Below, in pieces: positions 44,481-57,000 of a DNA stretch of 64,000 nt. The notes under the pieces are model-generated. The model saw nothing but the letters and a program-made list of their open reading frames with translations. It searched no databases and was not told the origin of the DNA. Positions within the stretch are counted from its first letter, which is position 1. The number at the start of each line of letters is the position of its first letter. Both the position numbers and the translations under genes were made by a program. Origin of the DNA: Tetraselmis striata (Eukaryota > Chlorophyta > Chlorodendrophyceae > Chlorodendrales > Chlorodendraceae); assembly GCA_006384855.1 (NCBI GenBank), contig VCJN01000285.1, forward strand, positions 62,001 to 126,000. The letters run 5' to 3'.

Positions 44481-47400
44481 TCACTGCTGCCCGCCGGCGG
44501 ACGGCATCACCACCTCCCAGAAAGTCACGAAGCCGTCCTCCCCGACGCTGACCACCCGGCGCCAGTCCTCGTCGCTGAAGGCGACGCGGTTGACGGCGCC
44601 GCTGTGCACGTGCCCCTCGCACAGGAAGCTGCCCGTCTTGAAGTCCCAGACGCGGACCACCTGTCCCGCCAGCACGCACACAGCCCTGCGTCAGAGCCAG
44701 CTCCTGCTGCCGCGACATTGGCCCCTCTGGAGCGGAGGACGCTGGGGCCCCTTTCAGCCGGGATGGAGGGAGGCGGGGGGGTGCACCCACCCAGTCCGCG
44801 CCGCCGGTCGCCACGATCTCGCAGCCGGGGCTGGCGGCGACGGCGGTGCAGATGCCGTCGTGCGACTTGTCGATCACCTGCAGCGGCGACTGGTTGCGCA
44901 CGTCCCAGAACTGCAGCTTGCGGTCCAGCCCCACCGTGACCACTTGCACCTGACGGGGAGAGAGGCAAGTGGGGTGGGGGGGAAGGGGGGGGGATTATTT
45001 GCCAACTATTATAATCCCCCCCCCCCCCCTTATTATATTAGTCGGGAGGGGGGGGGGGGGGGGGGGGTTATTCCTCCCCCACTCTCCTCGCGCTCTCCTC
45101 CGGTTTCACCATATACTGCAGATTTCGACTCCCTCTCACAGAGTGAAGAACCGTATGTATCTCTCTGGTAACCTCTCAGAATACATCGTGGATACTGAGC
45201 GGTGTCTGTGGTCGATTATTTGTGCAACTTACTGGAAACTCCTTTCATATGAAGGGTATTGTTGCTTTCTCAGCATGTGCCGGCGGTGTGACAAAACGTT
45301 ACCTAGAGAGCAAGTTCATCATTACTTTCTGTGAAACCAGTGATTTGCTTCACTTGGACACAATAATCACTCGTTTATCATTTGCGTGATAAAAAGAGTA
45401 GGCAGCCTGCTGGCGCTCCAGCCTGGCGCCGCGAGGAGGGTGAGAGGCAGCGGTGTGCCACCCTGTTCGCCCACCTGGTCGCTGGCGAGCTCCAGGCCCA
45501 TGAAGCCGCCCGTGGGGCAGATGTGCGAGGAGATGCGCTTCTCAGCAAATACATCCCAGATGATGAAGGTGCCGTCCCTGGCGCCAGAGATCACGTGGCG
45601 GTCGTCGTGGTACACCTTCACGTCACACACCGCGTCCTTGTGCTGCGTCATGTGGCTCACCAGCTCGCGGCTGCCCTTGTCCCAGATGCGCACGTCGCCA
45701 TTCTGTCCGCCTTCCAGAATAGGGGGGGGGGGTGAGGGAGGGAGGCGCAGAACAATTGGTCGTCTCAGTCTCTGCCAGTGCGGACGGTTGACAGCACCGA
45801 GCAGGAGCCCTCCGTGCCCCCCGCCCTGTTCCCCGGGCGCCGCCTGCTGTGACAGAGATGCCAACCCCCACATGTGAAGATCTCCCGGTACGTCATTGAC
45901 GGCGCCATCGTTCTGCCTCGCCATACACGCTGCACCTCCGCCTCGCAAGGACCTCCCCACCCGCACCGTCACGCTACTCGGACAGCGCAACACTACCCCT
46001 TAACCCCCACCCACCTGCACACCCCTCTGCATCGGAGCTTGCAGGGCGCACCTGTGACGAGGAAGCGCCCCTCGTGGGAGATGTTGACAGCGGTGACACC
46101 CTGCCGGGCAGCAAGCCGCGCAGGTCAGGCCATGCTTCCCGGGGATGACTCAGGGTGTGGGTGTGGGAGGGGAGGAAGGCCGCACCGTGCTGTTGGCGGA
46201 GACGTGGGCGCTGTGCAGGTGCCAGCGGTAGTTGCCGGCCAGGTCGTGGCACCACAGCTGGCCGTCCGTCCAGCCGGACAGCACCTCGCCCGCCTCCGAC
46301 ACAAAGACGCACAGCGGCAGGGTGCCCCCGCGCCGCGAGGGGTTGTTGATCTGGGCGCGCAGCTCCATCGTCTGTGGGGTGGTCGGGCAAAGTCAGTTCC
46401 TCTACACTGATACAGCACGCCACAAAATATCATGCTGCGGAGATGCCTGTGACGTTTGATTGGGTTAATTATTAACTGTGCGGGTCCCGAAAATGATGAA
46501 TTGTTTGACAGGATCGAGTCGGAACATCCCAGTGGTATTTGTGGCACGTTCTGGTACATTTCACCAAGGGGGGGGTTGTCCAAAACCATAATAATGTACC
46601 GCACACACCCCCAAATATTGTACTGAATAAGCGTGGTGGTTACGGTATGTATACAGCACGCCACATAAGATAAGGCTTAAGGTCTTATTACTATAGGTGG
46701 GAGAAAGGGAGGGAGGGGCTGTGCATTTGGTACAGCTGTTGAGATGCGGCAGTTTTCTGAGGGGTAAATCTAGCAGGAAGGGGGGGGGGGGGGGGGGGGG
46801 ACCTCCACATCCCAGATCCTGACGCTGGCGTCTGCGGAGCAGGTGGCGAGGTGGTGGCCGCGGTACGAGACGCCGCGCACGGCTCGCTCGTGGCCGACTG
46901 AGAGGATGGTGACCGCCATGGAGCCGGCCTCCACCCTGCGCGCGCGTGGAGATGGGGGCAGTAGCGTGAGCTACTTGGAAGGAGCGGGCGGGCGAGGACG
47001 AGATAGGGAGAGGGGAGGGAGGCAGGAGCGCACCGAGCGATGCGGCCCGCCTCCGTCCCGGCGATCAGCCCGCGCCCGTCCGCCGTCCGGCAGAGCGAGG
47101 TGACGCCGCCGGGCAGCACGGCGCGCGGCTTCTCGGCGGTGCGCATCTCCAGAGGCCGCAGTAGCGTGACCGAGCCGTCGCCCCCGCCCACCAGCAGGTC
47201 GTCGCGCTCAAAGAGTAGCGCGCCCACGCCCAGGCTGCACACGGGGTGGGTGGTCTGGATGGCGCGCCGCACTACGTTGACGCCCGCCACGTCGCCGCTG
47301 GCGGAGCCCGCAAAGAGCCAGGCGCCGTCGCGGGAGAAGAGCGCGGTGGTGAAGTCCCGGATAACGCTGCCGGGGGTCACCTTTACGGGGGTGACGATGC

Positions 47401-49060
47401 CCCTGTCGCAGACGCAGCCGGCGCGGCATTCCCCTCAGCCAGCCCGCCCTCCTGACCCCACCAGCCGGGGGGGGGGGGGGGGGGGGGGGGGGGCATGCTG
47501 CGCCGCACTTCAATTGTCACGCTGCTACGGGTTCCCACGCGGTCATAAGAGCACTGCAAATAACAACCTGCCCTGCCCTGCGAGCCAGAGCTCCAATGTA
47601 GACATTTAATTATAGCGGAACTTTATTAACTTCTCTTATAGGTTGCTAGCAAGCCCAATTAGAGGCGTTTACCGAGGCTGCTTGTGTGTGCGCTGGCACC
47701 CGCAGGTAAATACCACCACGGTGTTAATACATGTAATTCTAATTCCTGCCCAGGCAGGCACCGGCTAACGTGTGGGCGGGTACGACACCGCGCGGTGCCT
47801 CCGCCGGGGTGGGGTGAGGCAGCGCGCACCGGAAGGGGTCCAGCCGCCAGAGATAGATGTCCGGGCTGCCCACTGTGGCCAGCAAATAGTCCGAGTCGCC
47901 AGCCGGTGGCGCCCACACGGCGGCGGCCACGGCATTGGGGTCGTTGTTCATGGCGGGCGGCACCGGCGCGGTGGCCACAATGTTCCCGGTCTTGAGGTCC
48001 CAGATAAAGAGTTTGCCATCCCTGGCCGAGGGGGGAGCGGCCGCCTGCATTTAGCATGACGTGCAATGTGGCAATATTAATGGGGGCCAGAATCACAGGA
48101 GGGCTGTCTCACTTGGCTGCGCCCACGCTGCAGAGGAGCCGCCCATCCGGCGAGAAGGCGACAGCAGCCACGCGGTGGTCGTGCTCCGAAAAGCTGCATG
48201 GGGGTAAGCAGAGGGGGGGGGGGGGGGGGGGGGGCATCGCCATGGTGAGGATTAGGCAATGGATATGCCACCGCGCAGTGAGCTGCCAATGACACTGAAG
48301 ATGCGGCTGTATCACACACGGGGCGGGTGCGGTACATACCGGAAGATCTCGCTGCGCGAGGCGGCGTCCCACACCACCACGTCTGACTTGCGGCCGCAGG
48401 ATCCTGAGGCCAGCAGCGCGCCATTGCCCTGCACACAGCCGGGCCCGGCATGGTGAGACAGTGTTGCGCCACGGTGAGGGCATACAAATGGAGAGCAGGG
48501 CGAGGGGGAGCTCACCGAAACCGCCAGGCATGTCACCTCGTCCGTGTGCCCACGCAGGAATTCCTGACTCTGCAGATCGTCCTGTATGCGAGCATCCGCG
48601 TGCACGCCCATCAGCCGCCAGATTCCGCTGCCTCATGCTGAGGGACGACTCACTCCATGCCCGAGTACACAGCCAGCCAGCCATAACGCCAGCCGCCATA
48701 ACGCATTAAAACTGGCCACTGTGTACACTATTGGTTACTCTGTCTACTTTGCTGCAGCTAGCACGATACCGCTATGCCCCTGCTCCTGGCAATATTCCGT
48801 TACTACTGCCGGTGCTATTGCCGATGCTGATGTCAACGCCGGGTTGGCCACGTGCGATCGCTGGCGGATCGCACCTCATGGGCGCACACCACCACGCTGC
48901 CGGCCGCGTAGTAGATGGTCCCGTTGTTGGCGGGGCAGGTTATGACGGAGCCGCGCGTCTTGCACCTGTCGTTCCGGAGCGGCGGATCGGGCGCATGCTC
49001 CGAAGCCTCAGCAGGTTGAGCGCGCCGTGCGCTGCTTATCACAACGGGTATTGATGCCAT
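44481..49060 (-). CDS. CFAP52/WDR16-like WD40 protein
   Basis: Twelve exons keep phase: 49060-48875, 48569-48516, 48428-48340, 48193-48113, 48021-47830, 47402-47034, 46935-46803, 46371-46186, 46100-46052, 45710-45475, 44949-44791 and 44660-44481. The product is 637 aa. Landmarks follow the CFAP52 order: SQEFLRGHTDEVTCLAVS, KSDVVVWDAASRSEIFRF, VAAVAFSPDGRLLCSVGA, FAGSASGDVAGVNV, LLVGGGDGSVTLL, PGGVTSLCRTADGRGLIAGT, SGWTDGQLWCHDLAG, GVTAVNISHEGRFLVTGG, HVISGARDGTFIIWDV and VGEDGFVTFWEV. CFAP52 is an axonemal microtubule inner protein of about 620 aa built of two WD40 propellers. A paralogue of CFAP52 is equally possible. The first exon start is the weakest point. A minus-strand TGTAA (plus TTACA 44371-44375) lies about 105 nt past the stop. 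Five introns carry poly(C) on the sense strand. Confidence 0.78.
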
Positions 49061-49976
49061 CCAGTGCACTCAGCCGCCGGCAACATGAGCTGGCGGTGTC
49101 TTGATATCGAAAGGCGTGCACGCATTGAGGCGGGGGTGCGGTCAAGGCGATCGCCGGGGCGAGATGGGTCTACGTATGCGGCATGTTGTGGAGCAGCGGC
49201 ATGCCTGTGCGTGAGGCGGTCTCGGAGTGACATAAATAATCCGCTCCCCGTCGAGTGGGTGCTTCCGAAACGTGACGACACATTTCACGTCTCGGAAATG
49301 TACGGGGAGAAGAGTGCGGGAGAGAGTGCGGGGAGAGGGGCAAGGGGGCCATACGCGAAGCCTTTCACGTGGCGGAGGGCGAGCGTGGGGGCCGCCATCG
49401 GTGGAGTCCTGCCCGCCCGGCGCTCGGCTGCAGGATGAGCAGGACCGCAGCTGCGCTGGTGGCAGGCGAGCGGAGACGTCAGGACCCTGGAGGGCGCTCA
49501 GCTCCGAGCGAGCTGGCCAGCGATGGTGAGGATATTTAGGTTTTCACGACGTGGGATGGTCGGAGCGGTGTGGGTGGTGTAGGCGATCCGCCTGTGCACT
49601 CCCTGGTAAGGATGAGTCGTTGGTAGGAACAGGTGCCATGCAGACTACCAGTAGTGCCAAGTGGCGCGGAGCCGCGGGCGGCAGGTTGGTGGCGGGGGCG
49701 CCGCCGACCGTCCGCAATATTACTATCGACTATATAATCCATAATCCTTAACTATTGACTATTACTGCTCTACGATCCAAAATGCCTGATATATATTTAC
49801 ATGAGCTAGCAGCAGAAGGCGATATCAGCAGGAAATCACCAAAAAATCCTGATATATGGACGGTGGATGATAGACATACGGATATAAAACCATTTCTCAT
49901 CGCACAAAGGTATAAGAGACGGAATTCATTCGTGATACTATGGCTGGATCGTCGACGATGACCTCAATCCGAGCAG
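49061..49976. other. spacer with one dispersed motif copy
   Basis: A copy of the dispersed motif (GAGCTAGCAGCAGAAGG) is at about 49799-49846. No gene-like exon series was found. Confidence 0.35.
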
Positions 49977-52262
49977 TACTGCTGGTACTGGTGTGAATTA
50001 CAAAACGGGCAGTTCCCCTGAATTAGAAAATCAACACAGCAAGCCGCCTAAAAGCCTAGAACTGCTGGTACTGGTGTGAATTACAAAAAGGGCAGTTCCC
50101 CATAAATAGAAAATCAACACAGCAAGCCGCCTAAAAGCGGCCCGCATCCCGCATAAGGCGGGATGGATGAGTGATACGCACACGGTTCAGAGTCCGGGCC
50201 ACGCGTGCACGTGTGTGTGTGGGTGATCCTCGGACGTGCTGTGCAGCTTCAGCAACGGGATGGCAGACGAATCTGCGCCGTCTGATGAGGCAGCGAGCGC
50301 GCTCTCGAGCGGCCACCAAGCTCAGGACCCCGAGGAAATCTCTTGCGAGCAAGGCCTCCTGGTGAGCCCGGGTGATGCACCGAGTGCCCCGCGATGAGAG
50401 GGCACCCCGATCCGCAGCCAAGCATGCGATACCACGCACTGTGCGGTGCACCCCCTTGCTCACCTCACCCACTGTGCCGAAGACCATGCCCGTGTACTCC
50501 GACATATCCAGGATGTCTCGAAGAGGACCCTTCTGTCCGGGCTCCGTGTTGTGCCACGCCGCATCCCGCGCGGCCAACCCCCGTTGTATGTCGCCCAACA
50601 GGGAGCGCTCAAACCGATCCACAGCCGTGGCCCAGGGCACTGAAGTGTACTTGACCCCGTACCGCATAGTCTTGAACTCCAGCAGCGTGGACTTCAAGCT
50701 CCGGGGATCATAACTCCCGGTCACGACGTTGAACGCCGGAAGGGAGAGCTCTGCGTCCGGCACTAGGTCCTTGAGTTCATCCCTGGGTACGGTGTTGCCG
50801 AGAGGCACTGCCTGCTGGAACAAGTCATCCACCTCCCGCCGTACCGCGATACCTAGGTCGTGAACACAGTGATCGCGGAAGGCATCTGCGATAGCGTCGT
50901 GCTGTACACGCCAGTGAGCGTCTCCAGGCGCCGGGAGGTTCATGAGCGCGTCGCCGTATAGGTCAACAGTGACGGAGTTGTGCTCCGTCAAGGGCAGAGT
51001 GATCAGGCTCCCAACCACGGGGGCCAAGCACGGGCTAGGCAGAAAGAAGTACCCGGCAGCGACCTCCCGCAGCTCAGCATGCGGAGTCATGGCTGTCCGC
51101 GCGGTGGGGATGGCCACTGTCCACATGCCTGACGCCACGTCGAGCTGGTTGAACAAGATCCGTTCCCTACATGTGGCATGGAGAGCGCACACCTCATTTC
51201 GAAGCCGAGAGTTGTTGGCCTGGTCTAGAAATGCCGTCAGCTCCTTTTGCGAGCCCGACGCAGCCTCCACTTCCCGCTCCATCAAGCGCGCATCTGCGTC
51301 GCCGATCGAGATGGCCAGCAGTAGCCGCTTGGAGGCGGCCCCACGCCTCGCGCATCTCCGCGGCGTAGCTGTCCGACCCATGAGCATCGTTCAGGAAGTG
51401 GTCATACTGGCCGGCGGAAGAAGTTGCGTTGAAGCTGCCTCGGCCAAGTACGGACCCGAGCTGTGGGTCGAAGAAACCAGGGGTGGGGGTGTTGGTGCCG
51501 GAGTTCCTAGTCAGGAACCTTGGGAGGATGGCATTCATGCAGCCGATGAAGGCGGCATCACGAACGGGAGCCATGCGGCGGATGCTAGCTCCCTTCAATC
51601 GAGTGGGGAGGTGAAGCCTGCTGCGCGCCCTGGCCACTGCATCCTCGCTCAAGGTAGCCACCTCCGCTGCCATGGGGTCGGGGTCGTGCAAAAGCTCCGC
51701 CAAGAAATCGGTGACCACCGGATTGGTGTCGGTGCCGTACGTGGAGGGATCAAAAGAGACCCCTAGCACCCGTTCGACCGCCGCGAGGATGGTGGCATCC
51801 ACCGCCTCCGCAAAGGCCTCCACCTCGGACGGAAGACAATTGCGGAGCCAATACCCCGCCTTGTGTTGCATGCAATGCTTGAGCAAGGCCCATGCGTGGT
51901 GATGCAAGGCGTGGGTGTACCGACGGCTGGGCTTGGCAGACAGAAGCTTGCTCAGGCTAGCGTCCACCTCCTCTCGTAGCTCCTCCGCCTTGCCGCGCAT
52001 GTACGCCTGCACATACTCTGGCGATCCGAGCGGCACGTTGAGGACCGCGATGCCGTGATGGCCATCTAGCTCGGGCCACTCGATGTCGGCCGGAGCCTCA
52101 CGCCGCGTGGCCTCCATTTCAGCGCTGTACGCCTGCATCTTGTCGAAGCGCACCTCAAGCCCCACGGACGCCTTGATGGACGTGCGGAAGGCGTGAAGAG
52201 CCGGCCAAACGTGCTCCGGAAGGCCCACCAAAAATCCATCGTCGGCGTTGAAGCGCAGTACT
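49977..52262 (-). mobile_element. 5'-truncated non-LTR-type retroelement with RT and PD-(D/E)xK-like domain
   Basis: On the minus strand the sequence opens inside the RT at the catalytic NADDGFLVG motif (about 52250-52222) and continues through the thumb region (GLEVRFDKMQAYS, PLGSPEYVQAYM, KAGYWLRNCLPSEV, AAFIGCMNAILPRFL). After a frameshift near 51370 comes a second domain with HWRVQHDAIADAF, VPDAELSLPAFN and LLEFKTMRYG, a PD...E-x-K layout like restriction-type endonucleases of some non-LTR elements. The 3' tail has the hairpin ATCCCGC/GCGGGAT. The last 80 bp are tandemly duplicated (49977-50055, 50059-50137). Confidence 0.75.
50131..52250 (-). pseudogene. RT + endonuclease-like polyprotein, partial and frameshifted
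   Basis: Two overlapping frames (52250 to about 51370, then about 51387-50131) together cover the RT palm end, thumb and the C-terminal nuclease-like domain, about 690 codons. The N-terminal two thirds of the RT palm are missing, as expected from 5' truncation during target-primed reverse transcription. The same protein is seen, more decayed, at 60.6-63.5 kb. Confidence 0.7.
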
Positions 52263-54045
52263 GCTATAGAGACTACCTGAACTTTATTTCGTCACCTTCG
52301 AATCGACTACATGAAGATCCATGTTGTCCGTATTTAAAATGTAATTATATACATGTCATCTGTACTAAGTACATTAATAGTCGCTCCGCGCCTGCCGCCG
52401 CCCGCCACGGCACGGACGACATCAAATAATATATAATTACATGAGCTAGCAGCAGAAGGCGATATCGGAAATCACCAAAAATAAATAAAATGAAAGGACG
52501 ACATCAAATGAAAGGGACGAACACTGCGCCAGAAATACACTATGAGCGACGAGCGCCATGTCAGGTGGCAATTCCGGCGGTGGCGCGGTCCCTATCGCCA
52601 TACCACGTAATCCACCCACGGTGGCCGATATCGAGTCGTCGAGGAGGCACTGCTTATGACCCGCACAGTCATAAGCACAGACAACGGCCTGAGCAATTAG
52701 AGCGGGATAGACATAGCGCGGCGGAGCGGCACGCAGCCGCGCCACCGCCACCCGCCGCGGGTACGCGCGGCACCTCATCCCCGCCCCTCCCGGACAACAT
52801 GCGGGGAAAAATAACCGAGAAAAACCGCGGGAGGCGGGGAAGTAACGCACGAAAGTACTCCTCCTACTTGTGGTCGCGAACGCACTCAGCGCGGGCGGGT
52901 CATTCTCGATACGTCAGCCATTAGGGTCAACAGCGGGGCCGCCACAGATTCAAGGGACGGACAGGACAGGGGGGGCAGTGACGGAGCGTTTTGGCCCTCA
53001 GGTCCAGGATGACAGGGATCCGTGGAGCCTGGCCGCGGCCCTGAGAACGGGTCGGTAGTGGGCCGGGCTACCGCATCGTGTCCTGCGGCGGGGTGGAGAC
53101 AATATCACTACCGGCTGTGCGGAGGTGGGGCGCGGGGAGGTCGCCGCTGGCGGTGCGGAGGTGTGGCGTTGAAGCGTCTTCAGCAGGGTGAAGACTCTGA
53201 GGGACGGCGCAGGCAGAGAACGGCCGCGATGGTGGGGGCGGAGAACGGGGGTAACTTGGCAGACATAACCTGAGTCAGTTCGAGGTGATAAAACCAATAA
53301 TGATTTAGGTTGTAATTAATGCTGTAATGCAACAGACTCTAAGCTGACTTCTAAGCAGAAACTATGAGGTAAGCAGGCGCTTTCCGGTATTCTGTGGTCA
53401 GAAGTGCAAGGGAGGGGGAAGCCTCTTGCTAATCAGCTTCGGACTAAGGCCCACCCACGGGGGCGCTGCTGGCAGGGGCAGGCGGGAGCATGGCGCCGCT
53501 GGTTACGGAGGCGGAGCCGGGGCGGCAGGGCTGGGGCCGAGCCGGCGTGGTTGGGTCCGGCGGCAAGGCCGCGCCAGCTGGCAGGCAAGGCAACAACCGG
53601 CGGATGATACCTGCCCTCCACGGCGCATCTGCCCCTTCACCCACCGACGCTCCGGCAGAGCAAGCATCTCTCCCCATCAGTGCCAGCGCATGCCCCTCAG
53701 ACTCCACTCTCTCTGCCGCTGTTAGGGGCGTGGGGCGCTGTGAGGGATGGCATCTGCTGACCCTGATGATCACGCCTGCAGTGGGAGCGGGTATGCGCGG
53801 GGGGCCGCCGGGTCGCGGCGCACCTCAGCGCGGAGCCAAAGCAGCGGCAAGGCGGCTGCGGCGTCCGGCGCGGAAGCTGTGACGCCGGAGGAGGCCATGC
53901 TGGCCGAGCTGCTGGCCTCGCGGCTCAGCATGAAGGCGCGCCTCCGCCCAGCCCCTTTTGCCTCCGCTTGATACTTATTGCTCTCCTAATAAATCGCCGC
54001 CATGAAGGCGGGAGCAGTATTCGTCATGAGACGGCTGTCCTCGGC
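52263..54045. other. spacer and possible TTLL 5' region
   Basis: 52.43-52.48 kb holds another dispersed motif copy. From about 53747 a plus-strand frame with an ATG (MASADPDDHACSGSGYARG, then EEAMLAELLASRLSMK) looks coding and may be a 5' exon of the TTLL gene, but I find no convincing donor linking it. The rest shows nothing recognisable. Confidence 0.35.
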
Positions 54046-57000
54046 ATGTACTATGCGCAGGGGTGGGAGGTGGCAGACACCGCGGACAACGGCGAGGGCG
54101 ACCTGTTTGCCGCCTTCAGAGACGTCCTGCCCAGCCCGCAGGACAGCCGTAGCCGCGGCAGCGGCGGCTATGGCATGGACTTCCGCGGCAGCGACGCCAG
54201 CGACACGGGCGCCTGCAGCACACGGGTGGACGAGGACGACAGCGGCAGCGACCCGGGGCTGGACGACGGCGGCAGCGATGACGGCGGCAGCCTGTGCGAC
54301 GGCGAGGTGGACGACGCAGACGATGGGATCGTGGGCGCAGACGGTACTGCGCCACCCAGGCAAAGCCAGGCGCCGGTGATGCCGGAGTGCCTGCGGAAGA
54401 TCTGCGAGCCGGGCGCGGCGGGGAGCCGCAGGGAGCGGCGGCTGAAGGAGCTGGACGCGGCCAGCGAGCACTACACCACCTACCTGCGGCCGCCCGCCTT
54501 CCCGGGGATGCTGCCCACGGTTGCCTTCAGCGCGGACGAGACCTCCTTCCAGAGGTGTGAGGCCTGACCTGCACAGCGGCGGCATTGCCTCTTGCGGGTT
54601 GGCGCTTGGGTCATGGGGGGTGCCTGCCCTCCCAAGCGGGTGTCCAGGGGGTTTGCGTGGGAAGTTGGGATTAGTGGGGGGGGGGGGGGGGGGGGGGGTA
54701 GCTGAGGTGTCCCGCTGCCGCCAGGGAGGGGCTGGCGCCCATCACGAAGAAGATCTGGGTCCGCTTTGGCGGCATCGCCAACAGCCCCGTCAAGAACGCG
54801 CTCAAGCTGGCGGGCCTGCGGCGCACCAAGGCAGCGCACTTCAACCTGTTCTGGACCGCCGCGCTGGGGCGCGACTCTGCGTGGTGGAAGATGCTCAACA
54901 AGCACCAGCGCGTGAACCACTTTCCCGGCACCTGGGAGCTGGGCCGCAAGGACAAGCTGTACAAGAACGTGGCGGCCATGCGCCGGGCCAAGGTGGGTCC
55001 GAGGCACGCCAAGTCATGCCGCCCCCAGGGGGGGGGGACCATGGGTGCGACGCAACAATAAGAATTGTACCCTCAGCCTTTCATTGAGCCTGCATGCAAC
55101 CTGCAGGAGCATTCGCGATAGATCTGCTACTGGTGAGTCTATATGCAGCCTCTGGCATGTGGGGGTGGGTGCGTCGCAGGGTTTTTGACATGGGCCAGCA
55201 CCCATAGGACGAGGGGGGAGGCTGAGCGGCTTGCCACGTGGCCGCAGGGCTCGGAGTTTGACTTTGTGCCCAGCTTCTACATCCTGCCGCGCGAGTACGA
55301 CGAGTTCCGGCACGACGTGGAGCGGCACCCCGCCGCGATGTACATCCAGAAGCCGCTGGCCAGCAGCCGCGGGCGCGGCATCAAGATGGTGGTCAAGCCG
55401 AGGGAGATGCCGCGCGACGCGGCGTGCCTCGTGCAGCGCTACATCCGCAACCCGCTGCTCATCGACGGCTACAAGTTTGACATCCGGCTGTACTGCGTCG
55501 TCACCTGCTTCGACCCGCTCAAGGTGGGGTCCACGGTGGAGGGAGGGGAACGGGGGCGTGGCGCAGCCCACTCGGGGACAGCTCCAACAGGCTGCGGGGA
55601 CACGTGCACCCATGGCACTGTCTACATGTGCGAGGTTGGATGTCTGAGACATGGTGATACACGGGGGCAAACAGGGGCATGCATCCCTGATTGACCCGCG
55701 CCGGCTCAGCAGACTGCGAGGTCTGCGGGGGTAAGCGTCATGTTGTGTTGGCCTCGGGCGTGTGCGGCCATGTTGGGCCTCCTTGAGGTGTGTATGGGCG
55801 CGGTGGGTGAGCGCCTCCTGCCACCGCTGCCAACCTGGGCCCTGCCCGTGCGCTTGTCGCTGGCAGGTGTACCTGTACGAGGACGGGCTGGCGCGCTTTG
55901 CAACAGAGAAGTACACAGCGGACGCGAGCCAGCTGAAGAAGCGCTGCGTGCACCTGACCAACTACAGCGTGAACAAGAAGAAGGAGGGCTTCGTGCACGC
56001 GGAGGAAGACGAGGACGGGGTGGGCAGCAAGTGGAGCCTGGGCGCGCTGCGCGCGCACCTGGAGGCGGGCGGCACGCCGTGGAGCGTGGTGTGGGACCAG
56101 ATGCGCGCGATCGTGGCCAAGACCATCATCGCGGTGGAGCCCAAGATCAACACGCTGGTCAAGATGGTGGTGCCGCACCGCAACGTGTGCTTCGAGGTCT
56201 ACGGCTTTGACATCATGCTGGACACGGCGCTGCGCGCGTGGCTGATCGAGGTCAACACGGGGCCCAGCCTGGGCGCCACCAGCCCCATCGACCGCAAGGT
56301 CAAGTTCCCCATGGTCGCGGACATGCTCAACCTGGTGGGGCTGGTCCCCTACGACCGCGCGGGCTTCGAGCGCGAGGAGGAGGCGCGGCGGCAGGCGCGT
56401 CTCACGGGGCTGGGCGAGCGCGAGAGCCGCGTGCGGCACCGCGACGTGCGCGAGGCGCAGGAGGCGGTGTTCCGGGCGGGGCTGGCGCCGGAGGAGCTGC
56501 CGGAGGTGGTGGCGGAGGCGGAGGCGGAGGACGGCCGCCGCGGGGGCTTCCACCGCGTGTTCCCCGTCCCCGAGGACCCCGCCCGCTTCCTCGACCTCTT
56601 CGACGCGCCGCGCTACGACACCACGCTCGTCTGCCGCTACTACGAGCAGAAGCTCGCCGGGTTCGGCAGTGGCCGGGCGGAGGGGGGGCGCCCGGGCACT
56701 GGGCGCCGCGCCGCGTCGGCCAGCCTGCGCCGCTCGGCCAGCGTCTCCTCCACCTCCTCCGCCGGCAGCGCCAGCGCCATGGGCAGCGGCGCGCCGCCTC
56801 TGCCGCGCGGGCAGCACGCCAGCGGGCGGCCGCCCCGCGAGCGGCCCGCGAACCTGCCGGGCGGCGGCCGCCCCGCCGCCGCCGCGCCACCCGCTTCGCC
56901 GTCGCAGCTGCCGCGGGGCGCCTCGCTTGGCGGCGGCAGCAGCGGCGAGGCGCTGGGCCGCTCCAGCAGCGTCAAGCGAGTGGGCCGCCCGCCCACCAAG

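Noticed and set aside
49755-49961. Ankyrin-like small protein (LHELAAEGDIS...)
   Set aside because: The resemblance falls on the dispersed non-coding 45-bp motif, which recurs in other frames; the rest does not continue an ankyrin repeat.
53968-54045. Upstream extension of the TTLL first exon
   Set aside because: The extension opens with a non-ATG codon and I could not find a splice donor from the 53.75-kb frame, so the model begins at the ATG at 54046.
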